NCBI GenBank assembly: GCA_005887855.1
Contig: VBQB01000032.1
Span: 1 to 6,873, forward strand
DNA length: 6,873 nt
Direction of reading: 5' to 3'
From: Verrucomicrobiota bacterium
GTDB lineage: Bacteria; Verrucomicrobiota; Verrucomicrobiae; Chthoniobacterales; UBA10450
Each line of letters opens with the position of its first letter. Positions within the stretch are counted from its first letter, which is position 1. Under the pieces are notes generated by a model. It was not told where the DNA came from. It saw only the letters and a list, made by a program, of their open reading frames with translations, and did no database searches. The position numbers and the translations under genes were made by a program. Of this stretch, positions 1-5,897 are shown one piece after another.

Positions 1-277
1 TGGCCAGACTTACCAGGGCCGTGTCGTTTCGGTGAAAGAATTTGGCGCATTTGTGGAGGTTTTTCCTGGCAGAGACGGGCTCGTGCATATTTCGGAACTC
101 GCGGATTTCCGGGTGAAACGAACGGAGGACATCGCCAAAGTTGGCGACATGATTTGGGTCAAGTGCATCGGGATCGATGACAAGGGTCGCGTAAAGCTTT
201 CGCGTAAAGCGGCGCTCAAAGAACGCGCCGAGGCCGAGACTGGTCAGCCGACGCCGGAGCCGGCCGAAACACACTGA
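1..277 (+). CDS. pnp: Polynucleotide phosphorylase, C-terminal S1 domain (5' end outside window)
   Basis: This is the end of a gene entering from the left, read in the frame whose first full codon is at position 2. The roughly 91 visible residues form an S1 RNA-binding domain: a G-x-V-x-S-V-x-x-FGAFVE start, then [25 protein letters not shown], and a final [12 protein letters not shown] strand. A short charged and Pro/Glu-rich tail follows. This S1 type, followed at once by a low-complexity tail and the stop, is typical of the C-terminus of PNPase, the phosphorolytic 3'-5' exoribonuclease of mRNA decay and the degradosome. The catalytic RNase PH domains and KH domain would lie outside the window, so the assignment rests on the S1 domain alone. 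Another S1 protein such as ribosomal protein S1 is possible but fits less well. The GTG at 32 lies inside the S1 domain and is not a real start. Confidence 0.85.
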   Translation, partial: GQTYQGRVVSVKEFGAFVEVFPGRDGLVHISELADFRVKRTEDIAKVGDMIWVKCIGIDDKGRVKLSRKAALKERAEAETGQPTPEPAETH

Positions 278-301
278 TTCTTCTATTTGTCATTCGCAGT
301 G

Positions 302-319
302 AAGTGAAGAATTTCACTT
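302..319 (+). terminator. Possible weak terminator hairpin after pnp
   Basis: AAGTGAA (302-308) and TTCACTT (313-319) form a perfect 7-bp stem with a GAAT loop, 25 bp after the pnp stop and 40 bp before the next start. The stem is AT-rich and only one further T follows, so it is a poor intrinsic terminator. It could equally be a processing hairpin or chance. Confidence 0.25.
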
Positions 320-358
320 TGTCGCGAAAGCTGCGGTTCGACAGCTGAAGCACACGGA

Positions 359-1348
359 ATGATTACGCCCACTCGACTTTCCTACGGCGTGCTCGCCCTC
401 ACAATCGCACTCGCCGGATTGTTGCACCTTGGAACACCGCTGCTGGTCGTCTTGTTCTCCTACTTCGCATTGCGTCAACTGTTCTATCTCACCAAAAGAA
501 GGTGGCTCGCGCTGATTTTGTTCATTGTTGTTGTCGCAGGGATCGCCGCCGCCGCGGTGTATTTTACGCGTGCCGTCCTGGTCGCGTTGCCCGACGTGGC
601 TGACACTTCAATTCCCTCCGCTAGTGCCTGGGCGCAGCGGCGTCAGATTGAATTGCCTTTTACCGATTTCGAGAGCCTGCGCGCGTTAGTGATCGACACC
701 CTCAAGCAAGAAGCCCACTACCTGCGAAACGTCGCGCATTTTGCCAGGAGCACTACGACCCTGTTGGTTTTTAGTGTCATCGGAATTGTCGCAGCGGTGA
801 GTTTGTTTTTTAAAAGTGGTCTGGATCCTTATCGGAATACGCACTCGGTGAAGAACAATCTCTATTCCATTTGCTCCAATGAGGTCTCGACGCGCTTCCG
901 CGATTTCTATCGCAGTTTCGCCACCGTCATAGGCGCGCAGATCACGATTTCGCTGATCAATACAATGTTAACGGCGATATTCGTTCTCGCCGTTCGTCTG
1001 CCGTACGGGCCCCTCGTTGTCGCGGTCACATTTCTCTGCGGGCTCGTCCCCATCGTCGGCAACCTGGTGAGTAATACCGTCATTGTTTTCATTGCGTTGA
1101 CGGTTTCCTTGAAGCTGGCGATCGGTGCTCTCGTGTTTCTGGTTGTAATCCATAAACTCGAATATTTTTTAAACAGCAAAATCATCGGCGACCGGATTCG
1201 GAACCCGGTTTGGCTGACGTTGATCGCGCTCATCATTGGCGAAAGACTCATGGGTATACCCGGACTGATCCTCGCGCCGGTCGTACTAAACTACGTCCGA
1301 GTTGATATGTTGAAGATTGAAGTCCCGTTGCCGAAAAGCTCGGAATAA
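359..1348 (+). CDS. AI-2E/PerM family transporter (UPF0118), multi-pass inner-membrane protein
   Basis: This 329-residue, strongly hydrophobic protein belongs to the AI-2E transporter (PerM) family, which includes permeases and Na+/H+ antiporters of often unknown substrate. Membrane segments can be seen at about residues 9-27, 29-44, 49-71, 133-152, 189-213, 217-238, 240-264 and 284-312. The long soluble stretch at 75-130 sits where the family has its periplasmic domain. The C-terminal half carries the family signature: GLVPIVGN (228-235), then HKLEYFLNSKIIGDRI (265-280), then NPVWLTLIALIIGERLMGIPG (282-302) and APVVL. The ATG at 359 is the first start after an in-frame stop at 305-307. No clear Shine-Dalgarno precedes it. 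It follows pnp by 81 bp on the same strand. The family match is strong, but nothing here shows that it exports autoinducer-2. Confidence 0.85.
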   Translation: MITPTRLSYGVLALTIALAGLLHLGTPLLVVLFSYFALRQLFYLTKRRWLALILFIVVVAGIAAAAVYFTRAVLVALPDVADTSIPSASAWAQRRQIELPFTDFESLRALVIDTLKQEAHYLRNVAHFARSTTTLLVFSVIGIVAAVSLFFKSGLDPYRNTHSVKNNLYSICSNEVSTRFRDFYRSFATVIGAQITISLINTMLTAIFVLAVRLPYGPLVVAVTFLCGLVPIVGNLVSNTVIVFIALTVSLKLAIGALVFLVVIHKLEYFLNSKIIGDRIRNPVWLTLIALIIGERLMGIPGLILAPVVLNYVRVDMLKIEVPLPKSSE

Positions 1349-1366
1349 CAGTTGGCGTTGCATTTT

Positions 1367-1537
1367 GGAGCGCGCATGTCCCGCGTGCTGGTAGCGGTGT
1401 CTCACCGCAACCATCTTGTCCTGGCGGTGTTACTTGCATCGCCACGATCGCAAGCTCACACTTCACTGCAGTGCGTCTAACTCATGAAGTTCGCGATGAC
1501 GTGAGGTCGTCGCCAGCACGCGAGACGCGTGCGCTAC
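1367..1537. repeat. Inverted-repeat-bounded palindrome cluster (MITE/BIME-like or structured RNA)
   Basis: The spacer between the AI-2E family gene and the histidine kinase is dominated by inverted repeats. Two 25-nt units, 1367-1391 and 1513-1537, are inverted copies of each other. Paired together they give 20 Watson-Crick pairs, 2 wobbles and 3 mismatches, and the ten pairs nearest the interior are perfect. Between them lie further stems: GCGGTG-tct-CACCGC (1394-1408), GGCGGTG/CATCGCC with a 7-nt loop and one wobble (1423-1443), the palindrome CACTGCAGTG (1464-1473), and GCGATGAC/GTCGTCGC with one wobble (1493-1513). The right-hand unit is itself a hairpin, GCACGCG-aga-CGCGTGC (1516-1532). 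No coding frame is convincing here. The element ends 7 bp before the kinase start codon and occupies the place of its ribosome binding site. Confidence 0.6.
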
Positions 1538-1544
1538 CCACATC

Positions 1545-2801
1545 ATGAAGGCTGGTTTCTTGGAGAAATTAATCGAGCGGCTCGGCCGTATCGGGCCGGA
1601 AGAGGTGCAGAATTATTTTTTGCGCCTGGCGCAGGAGAAAGGCTTTCTGGAAACGGTTTTCAACGCCATCCAGGAAGGAATCATCGTGACCGATTCGAAA
1701 GGGCGCATCACCTACCTCAACGATGCCGCCTGCGAATTGTTTGGGCTCGAAGCCGACGATGCTATCGGCAAACGGCTCGACGAACGCGTGCGCGGTCTCG
1801 ATTGGGATTCACTAACGCAAAGCGGGGGACCGACCACTCGCGACATGGAAATCTTTTATCCAGCGAATCGCTTCATCAATTTTTACATCGTGCCGTTGAT
1901 GATCGAACACCGCGAGACCGGTGCTCTAGCCGGAGTCGCTGACTCCGGACATCGAAGCCAAGCGAGAGTTAACGGAACAACGGCCGGGGTCACCGACCCC
2001 AGCTACAGCGAGCAGGTTGGTCATGCCATGATCCTGCGCGACATCACTGAGAGCCGGCGCTCAGCGCAGCAAACGATCGAATCCGAGCGATTAAATGCGC
2101 TAACACTGCTAGCGGCCGGCGTGGCGCACGAGATTGGCAATCCGCTCAACTCGCTTCATATCCATTTGCAATTGATGGAGCGCAAAGTTCGCGAGCTCAA
2201 TGACAATGCGAAGGAAGAACTTCAAGAATCGATCGACATTTCGCGCTCCGAGATCAATCGGCTCGATTCGATCGTCACGCAATTCCTGCGCGCAATCCGG
2301 CCCTCGAGGCCGGAGCTACATCCGGAAAACGTAAATGCGATTGTCGAGGAGGCGGTCCGTTTTTTCACGCCCGAAATTCGGGACCGCGACGTTGTGGTCG
2401 AACAAGAACTCCGCTCCGACCTGCCGTTGCTCCAAATTGATCGCGGTCAGATGAAGCAGGCTTTTTACAACGTGATTAAGAACAGTCTCGAAGCCATGAA
2501 GCGCCGCGGCATTCTGCGCATTCGCAGCGACATGGACGATACGCATGTCCTCATCCGTTTCATCGACACCGGTGGTGGCATGTCAGCCGCAAATTTGAGC
2601 CGTGTTTTCGAACCTTACTTCACAACCAAGCCGTCTGGCACAGGTCTTGGGCTGTTGATTGTTCGCCGCATTGTGCGCGGACACGGTGGCGAACTTTCCA
2701 TCGAAAGCAGCGAAGGCAAAGGTCTTACGTTAACGATCCGATTGCCTTACATCGACAAGCGCGTGCGTATGCTGGAAGCAGGCGATTCGCAAAAAGAATG
2801 A
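1545..2801 (+). CDS. PAS domain-containing soluble sensor histidine kinase (NtrB-like)
   Basis: This 418-residue cytoplasmic kinase has no membrane segments. A PAS domain spans about residues 36-165 (AIQEGIIVTDSKGRITYLND at 41-60). The dimerisation/phosphoacceptor region has H-box AAGVAHEIGNPL with His195. The HATPase_c domain shows the N-box YNVIKNSLEAM (key Asn313), G1 DTGGGM (341-346), F-box FEPYFTTK (355-362) and G2 GTGLGL (365-370). It should autophosphorylate on His195 and pass the phosphate to a response regulator. Residues about 127-155 are foreign to the fold: two palindromes are read through in frame between PAS strand VPLMIEHRETG and strand GHAMILRDITE. ATG 1545 is the only start after an in-frame TGA at 1497-1499. 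No Shine-Dalgarno is visible because a hairpin repeat ends just upstream. No response regulator gene follows it, so its partner is unknown. Confidence 0.92.
   Translation: MKAGFLEKLIERLGRIGPEEVQNYFLRLAQEKGFLETVFNAIQEGIIVTDSKGRITYLNDAACELFGLEADDAIGKRLDERVRGLDWDSLTQSGGPTTRDMEIFYPANRFINFYIVPLMIEHRETGALAGVADSGHRSQARVNGTTAGVTDPSYSEQVGHAMILRDITESRRSAQQTIESERLNALTLLAAGVAHEIGNPLNSLHIHLQLMERKVRELNDNAKEELQESIDISRSEINRLDSIVTQFLRAIRPSRPELHPENVNAIVEEAVRFFTPEIRDRDVVVEQELRSDLPLLQIDRGQMKQAFYNVIKNSLEAMKRRGILRIRSDMDDTHVLIRFIDTGGGMSAANLSRVFEPYFTTKPSGTGLGLLIVRRIVRGHGGELSIESSEGKGLTLTIRLPYIDKRVRMLEAGDSQKE
1930..1948. repeat. Palindrome with 8-bp arms inside the kinase gene
   Basis: CCGGAGTC-gct-GACTCCGG is a perfect 8-bp inverted repeat with a 3-nt loop inside the PAS-domain coding region. 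It has the same design (arms ending in GTC/GAC around three bases) as the palindromes at 1986-2000 and 2810-2824, which suggests a shared dispersed repeat family. Confidence 0.65.
1983..2003. repeat. Second palindrome inside the kinase gene
   Basis: GGGGTC-acc-GACCCC (1986-2000) is perfect. The arms extend to 1983-2003 with one mismatch (1985/2001), giving GCCGGGGTC and GACCCCAGC. It lies 37 bp after the first palindrome and is read in frame as part of a Gly/Ser/Thr-rich linker. Confidence 0.65.
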
Positions 2802-2828
2802 CCGCACGTGCGGTCGCCGACCGCGCAC
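2800..2828. repeat. Compound palindrome overlapping the kinase stop codon
   Basis: GACCGCACGTGCGGTC (2800-2815) is a perfect 16-bp palindrome that begins within the TGA stop of the histidine kinase. Its right arm also pairs with the next bases as GCGGTC-gcc-GACCGC (2810-2824), extendable by one wobble and one pair. Three alternating arms can therefore form two mutually exclusive hairpins. No T-run follows, so it is not a standard terminator, although it could protect the 3' end of the mRNA. The second half matches the GTC-NNN-GAC palindromes inside the kinase gene. The rest of the spacer to 2964 holds nothing I recognise. Confidence 0.6.
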
Positions 2829-2964
2829 CCGCCAAATCGGACTCTTACCGTGATCCCTTCGCTCCATCTTCATCCGCTTTCCGCTGTAATTGCAGTAACG
2901 TTTTCCTTGGTTTTGCTGGGCAGTGCAAATTCATTCGGCTTCGGCTGACATTTGTTGCGATTGT

Positions 2965-3759
2965 TTAGAAGATCGAGCGCAAGAGGCCCCCATCGACGCG
3001 TAGGGCTGCGCCGTTGGTTGCCAATGAGAGAGGACTGGCAACGAACGTCACGAGCGCGGCAACTTCATCTATCGTGGCGAAGCGCTGCAAAAGCGAGCTC
3101 GGACGTGTTGCGCGAAAGAATTCCTTCTCTATCTCGTCGGGCGCGACATTTTTCGTTGTTGCCATGTCGGAGATGAATTTCTCAACGCCTTCCGAGCGGG
3201 TCGGGCCAGCAAGCACCGAATTCACCGTGACATCAGTACCCGCCGTCGTTTCCGCCAACCCCCGCGCGAGCGCGATCTGCATCGTCTTTGTGACACCGTA
3301 ATGAATCATCTCGACTGGGATGTTCGCGGCGGATTCGCTGGAAATGAAAATAATGCGTCCCCAATTGGCCGCTTTCATCCGCGGTAGGTAATGGCGCGAC
3401 AGGCGGACGCCGCTCATAAAGTTTGTCTCGATAATCGTGTGCCAATCGTTGTCGGTGATTTGCTCGAACGGCTTCGGCTCGTAAACACCGAGGTTGTTGA
3501 CAAGAACATCGATCGTGGGCACGGCCTGGATGCATCTTGAGGCCCCGTCCGGCGTTGCAAGATCGGCGGCGATGCCGCTGATTTTTACGTCGCGGATTTC
3601 GCGCCGGACATTTTCAATGGCCTCATCAACTCGCTCCTGAGTGCGACCAGTGATCACGACTGACGCGCCTTCTCGCGCCAGGGCGCGGGCAATCGCGAAT
3701 CCAATTCCGGCCGTCGAACCGGTGACCAACGCTGTCTTCGCCTTCAATTGTAGATCCAT
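2965..3759 (-). CDS. SDR family NAD(P)-dependent oxidoreductase
   Basis: This 264-residue classical short-chain dehydrogenase/reductase is a Rossmann-fold cytosolic enzyme. Visible motifs are the cofactor loop TGSTAGIG (13-20), Arg39 after beta-2 (TGR, suggesting NADPH preference), Asp66 for the adenine ring, NNLG (88-91), and the catalytic tetrad Asn113, Ser141, Tyr154 and Lys158 (YGVTK). The PG-type loop after strand 6 reads LAGPTRSEG, and the C-terminus ends in RVDGGLLRSIF, as is usual for the family. The start is well supported by an AGGA-type ribosome binding site 8 nt upstream. Substrate cannot be told from sequence; relatives reduce 3-oxoacyl chains, sugars or diverse ketones. It converges on the histidine kinase with a 163-bp gap and lies downstream of the lipoprotein gene after a 193-bp spacer, so co-transcription with its neighbours is unlikely. 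Confidence 0.93.
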   Translation of the reverse strand: MDLQLKAKTALVTGSTAGIGFAIARALAREGASVVITGRTQERVDEAIENVRREIRDVKISGIAADLATPDGASRCIQAVPTIDVLVNNLGVYEPKPFEQITDNDWHTIIETNFMSGVRLSRHYLPRMKAANWGRIIFISSESAANIPVEMIHYGVTKTMQIALARGLAETTAGTDVTVNSVLAGPTRSEGVEKFISDMATTKNVAPDEIEKEFFRATRPSSLLQRFATIDEVAALVTFVASPLSLATNGAALRVDGGLLRSIF

Positions 3760-3766
3760 ATTGCTG

Positions 3767-3774
3767 TTCCTTTC
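3767..3774 (-). promoter_or_regulatory. Ribosome binding site of the SDR gene
   Basis: Read on the minus strand this is GAAAGGAA, 7 nt before the ATG at 3759. It is the clearest Shine-Dalgarno sequence in the window and fixes the SDR start. Confidence 0.7.
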
Positions 3775-3811
3775 TTCAGTTCGTTTCCTTTTGTAGTGTC
3801 CCCGAATTTCT

Positions 3812-3821
3812 CCTGCGCAGG
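3812..3821. repeat. 10-bp palindrome upstream of the SDR gene, core repeated at 3870-3877
   Basis: CCTGCGCAGG is a perfect palindrome 53 bp upstream of the SDR start. Its 8-bp core CTGCGCAG recurs at 3870-3877. Paired copies of a palindromic word in a promoter region could be operator half-sites for a dimeric regulator, but words this short also arise by chance. The remaining 3775-3952 spacer shows no gene and no strong terminator. Confidence 0.25.
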
Positions 3822-3952
3822 TGATCGATAAAAGCGGTCACATGTCCGGCTCGATTGCCTAGCGAATCACTGCGCAGAGCGAAAACGCCCTATCTAGGCG
3901 ATCGGCCCGATCACTCCAACTGCGCCCACGCTAGCCCCAATTCGAGCTGAAA

Positions 3953-4333
3953 TCAGGATGGGTGTCGACGCGATTCGGGCCAGAATGGAATCAGTTCCGC
4001 GGTTTTATCGCCAGCCTGATAGCGCCGATTCAACTCAACCTCGATCGCCTTGATCTCATCTTGCTGCGGAAGCGCTTGACCGTGATAGATGTATTCCGGT
4101 ACACCATGACGACTCTGGGCTAGCGGAGTCATTCCGTAGAGGTCGAGGCGGCGCTGCTGCAATTGTGCCGTGGTCCAGTTCGCGTACATCCCGCTCCGAT
4201 AGCCCCATACTTCGGCCGTGGTAGAATAACGGCTATATGGATAACCGGTCGTTACGGCCGATGGTGGAGGCTGTGCCGCGCAGCCGACGAGGCCAGCGGC
4301 AAATATTAGTGCCAATAATTGTCTAATTTTCAT
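3953..4333 (-). CDS. Small predicted lipoprotein of unknown function
   Basis: This 126-residue protein has a textbook lipoprotein signal peptide: MKIRQ, a hydrophobic core LLALIFAAG, and lipobox LVGC with Cys18 as the lipidated residue. Ala, not Asp, follows the Cys, which under the Enterobacteria sorting rule would favour the outer membrane. The mature part starts Pro- and Tyr-rich (QPPPS, GYPYSRYS). It continues with a helical stretch WTTAQLQQRRLDLYGM (53-68) and a charged second helix DEIKAIEVELNRRYQAGDK (92-110). I do not recognise a named domain, and the function is unknown. The ATG at 4333 is required for the signal peptide. The ribosome binding site is weak. Copy A of the 52-bp repeat ends 46 bp upstream of the start, so it could belong to this gene's promoter or leader. 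Confidence 0.8.
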   Translation of the reverse strand: MKIRQLLALIFAAGLVGCAAQPPPSAVTTGYPYSRYSTTAEVWGYRSGMYANWTTAQLQQRRLDLYGMTPLAQSRHGVPEYIYHGQALPQQDEIKAIEVELNRRYQAGDKTAELIPFWPESRRHPS

Positions 4334-4379
4334 GTCTTAAGCTCGATCGCGCCTGTTTCGTTGCCATTGCGCGTCGGTG

Positions 4380-4431
4380 GGATTTTGCGGTGACACCTAA
4401 GAGTTGATGCTCGCTCCCTCTTTCGAGGTAG
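4380..4431 (-). repeat. 52-bp imperfect repeat, copy A
   Basis: Read on the minus strand it runs from CTACCTCGAAAGAGGGAGCG to ...GCAAAATCC. It aligns without gaps to 5898-5949 at 42 of 52 positions. It lies 26 bp after the response regulator stop and 46 bp before the lipoprotein start. It contains a CCTC-GAAA-GAGG hairpin and an internal 9-nt dyad GGTG-T-CACC, and both are kept in copy B. The spacer holding it (4334-4457) has no gene. Confidence 0.75.
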
Positions 4432-4435
4432 AAGC

Positions 4436-4450
4436 GTGCGCAATTCGCAC
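4436..4450 (-). terminator. Small hairpin after the response regulator
   Basis: GTGCG (4436-4440) and CGCAC (4446-4450) give a 5-bp GC-rich stem with a 5-nt loop, just past the response regulator stop. No uridine run follows on the minus strand, so an intrinsic terminator role is only a weak possibility. Confidence 0.2.
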
Positions 4451-4457
4451 CTAGGGC

Positions 4458-4896
4458 TTAAAACGGTGCATGCGCAGGCAAATTTTCTTCAATGCCTGTG
4501 ATCAAATCTGGAATGCCGATCGGCTTGGCGAGAAATGGATGTCCCTGGATCCGCAAGCCCGATGTTGTTTCGGCTTTCGTCACAAGAGCCGTCAGAAAGA
4601 CAATCGGTGTTCTACGCAACGCCGGGGTCGGATTGAATCCGTGCAGCGACTTCGCCGCCATCCGTTTCCGGCATCGCAATATCCAGCAGGATAAGGTCGG
4701 GTTTAAGACTCTGGGCTGTTTGATGGGCCTTGGTCGCATCGTTCTCTTCGCAGACGAAGTAGCGACCCGTCCTCTCCAACGCGAGCTTGGCAGAGTGGGT
4801 GAAATCGCTGTTGTTATCGATGATCAAGATGCACGGCTTTTCTTTAAGCGTTTCCAAGACCTGCGGGAAAAAGTTTGCTTCAATCATTCTGCTCAT
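4458..4896 (-). CDS. Stand-alone REC response regulator, split by a one-base frameshift
   Basis: Two overlapping minus-strand frames give the two halves of one receiver domain. The first half runs from ATG 4896 to a stop at 4612. It has strand CILIIDNNSDF (22-32), the phosphoacceptor in LILLDIAMPETDGG (Asp72), and ends at RIQSDP. The second half continues as ALRRTPIVFLTALVTK and ends with HPFLAKPIG and the last helix. Removing one C from the run of four at 4624-4627 joins them into a 145-residue CheY-like protein with Thr102 and Lys124 in place. There is no output domain, so it would act by protein contact. The second metal-binding acid of the usual DD pair is Asn (Asp27-Asn28). It lies 71 bp downstream of the sigma factor gene on the same strand and may share its transcript. 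The histidine kinase at 1545 is a possible but unproven partner. Confidence 0.8.
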
Positions 4897-4967
4897 AATG
4901 TCTTTTTCATGCCGATGTAATATTTGCGCTGAATCACTGTTTAAACGTTGTATGGTGCGTGCTTTTC

Positions 4968-5821
4968 CTAAGCCTCGACCGGAAGCGCGATTGCAACCGG
5001 CCGCTCCTTTTGGCTGAGCGCGCGGCGTAATTTCGAGAGCGCGATGTTCTGCAATTGACGGATCCGCTCACGCGTGACACCCAACTTCTCGCCGACTTCT
5101 TCGAGCGTCTTCCGCTTTCCGCCATTGAAACCAAAACGCTGGGAAATGATTTTCTTCTCCCGATCGTCGAGTACTTCGAGCAAGCCGCCGACCTCGTCGT
5201 GCAGGTCTTTGTCGCGCAGTAATTCAAACGGCGTTCGCGCTTCTTCGTCTCCGACACCTTCGCCAAACGCCGTCGAATCATCGTCACCAATTGGCGCGTC
5301 AAGTGAAGCGGGACGAATCGAAGCGGTCTTTAATTGCGAAATTTTTTCGCTAGCAATGCCGATCTCTTCGCCAAGCTCGTCATCGGTTGGCTCGCGGCCG
5401 AGCTCCTCGCTCATCTGTAGCGCAACGCGGCGTATCTTCGAAATCTTGTCGCCGAGATGGACAGGCAATCGGATTGTTTTGCTCTGATTGGAAAGAGCGC
5501 GCTTAATGGATTGTCTGATCCACCACGCTGCATAAGTGCTGAGCTTTGCGCGCTTCGATGGATCGAACCTCTCGACTGCCTTCATTAATCCGATGTTTCC
5601 TTCGGAGATGACGTCGAGAAGCGGCAAACCGAGATTTGCATAGTCTTGTGCGATCGTTACAACGAGACGTAATTCGAACTGATCATGAGCGCGCGCGCAT
5701 TGCGATCGCCGTTTTTGATCTTCGCTGCGAGCTCGATCTCCTGTTGCGGCGTCAAGAGGGGGATTCGCCCGATCTCACGCAGATAAAACTTGATTGCAGT
5801 ATCGTTAGTTTTAGCAGTCAT
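4968..5821 (-). CDS. Sigma-70 family RNA polymerase sigma factor (SigA/RpoD-like), split by a one-base frameshift
   Basis: From ATG 5821 the first frame encodes sigma region 1.2 and the start of region 2 (YLREIGRIPLLTPQQEIELA ... NARALMISSN, residues 1-50), then hits a stop at 5657-5659. The next frame picks up exactly where the first leaves the family pattern: LRLVVTIAQDYANLGLPLLD, EGNIGLMKAVERFD, STYAAWWIRQSIKRA (2.3/2.4, residues 95-109), region 3, and region 4 with DDREKKIISQRFGF and the helix-turn-helix EEVGEKLGVTRERIRQLQ. Adding one T around 5670-5674 restores a 284-residue protein. It lacks region 1.1, so it is a short group 1/2 sigma that should bind ordinary -10/-35 promoters, not an ECF factor. 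Without correction only the part below 5672 would be annotated; the apparent TTG start at 5627 is an internal Leu codon. An in-frame TAA 9 bp upstream limits the start to ATG 5821. No strong Shine-Dalgarno is seen. Confidence 0.87.
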
Positions 5822-5897
5822 ATGGCTTTAATGAAGTAGGTTGTTAAACGCACAAAGATATCTGCCATCTCCAATCTGCCGCTAATGGGCAATCGTA

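Noticed and set aside
907..1251. 114-codon minus-strand ORF within the AI-2E family gene
   Set aside because: It is antisense to a well-supported membrane protein gene and has no domain features of its own.
1529..1942. 137-codon + strand ORF overlapping the histidine kinase
   Set aside because: It is Arg-rich, lies in an alternative frame fully inside strongly supported kinase coding sequence, and resembles no known protein.
2850..2948. A 32-codon GTG-initiated ORF resembling a signal peptide with a hydrophobic core (AVIAVTFSLVLLGSANS) between the kinase and SDR genes
   Set aside because: There is no ribosome binding site, the start is GTG, nothing follows the hydrophobic stretch, and it could be chance or a remnant. 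It is in the same frame as the kinase after its stop, but read-through is not supported.
3887..3901. CGCC/GGCG hairpin with a following T-run on the minus strand as a terminator for the lipoprotein gene
   Set aside because: The stem is only about 4 bp with a 7-nt loop, too weak to call.
4380..4431. Possible known riboswitch (SAM, c-di-GMP or glycine class) in the 52-bp repeat
   Set aside because: The GAAA-capped hairpin and the CTCTTAGGT-like stretch were suggestive, but the conserved cores of these classes are not present and the element is too short.
4492..4920. 142-codon + strand ORF across the response regulator
   Set aside because: It is antisense to the receiver domain. Its length is a by-product of codon composition, and the minus-strand frames match the family motif by motif.
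5074..5487. 137-codon Ser/Pro-rich + strand ORF within the sigma factor
   Set aside because: This is a typical antisense shadow of a charged helical protein and overlaps conserved sigma regions 3 and 4.
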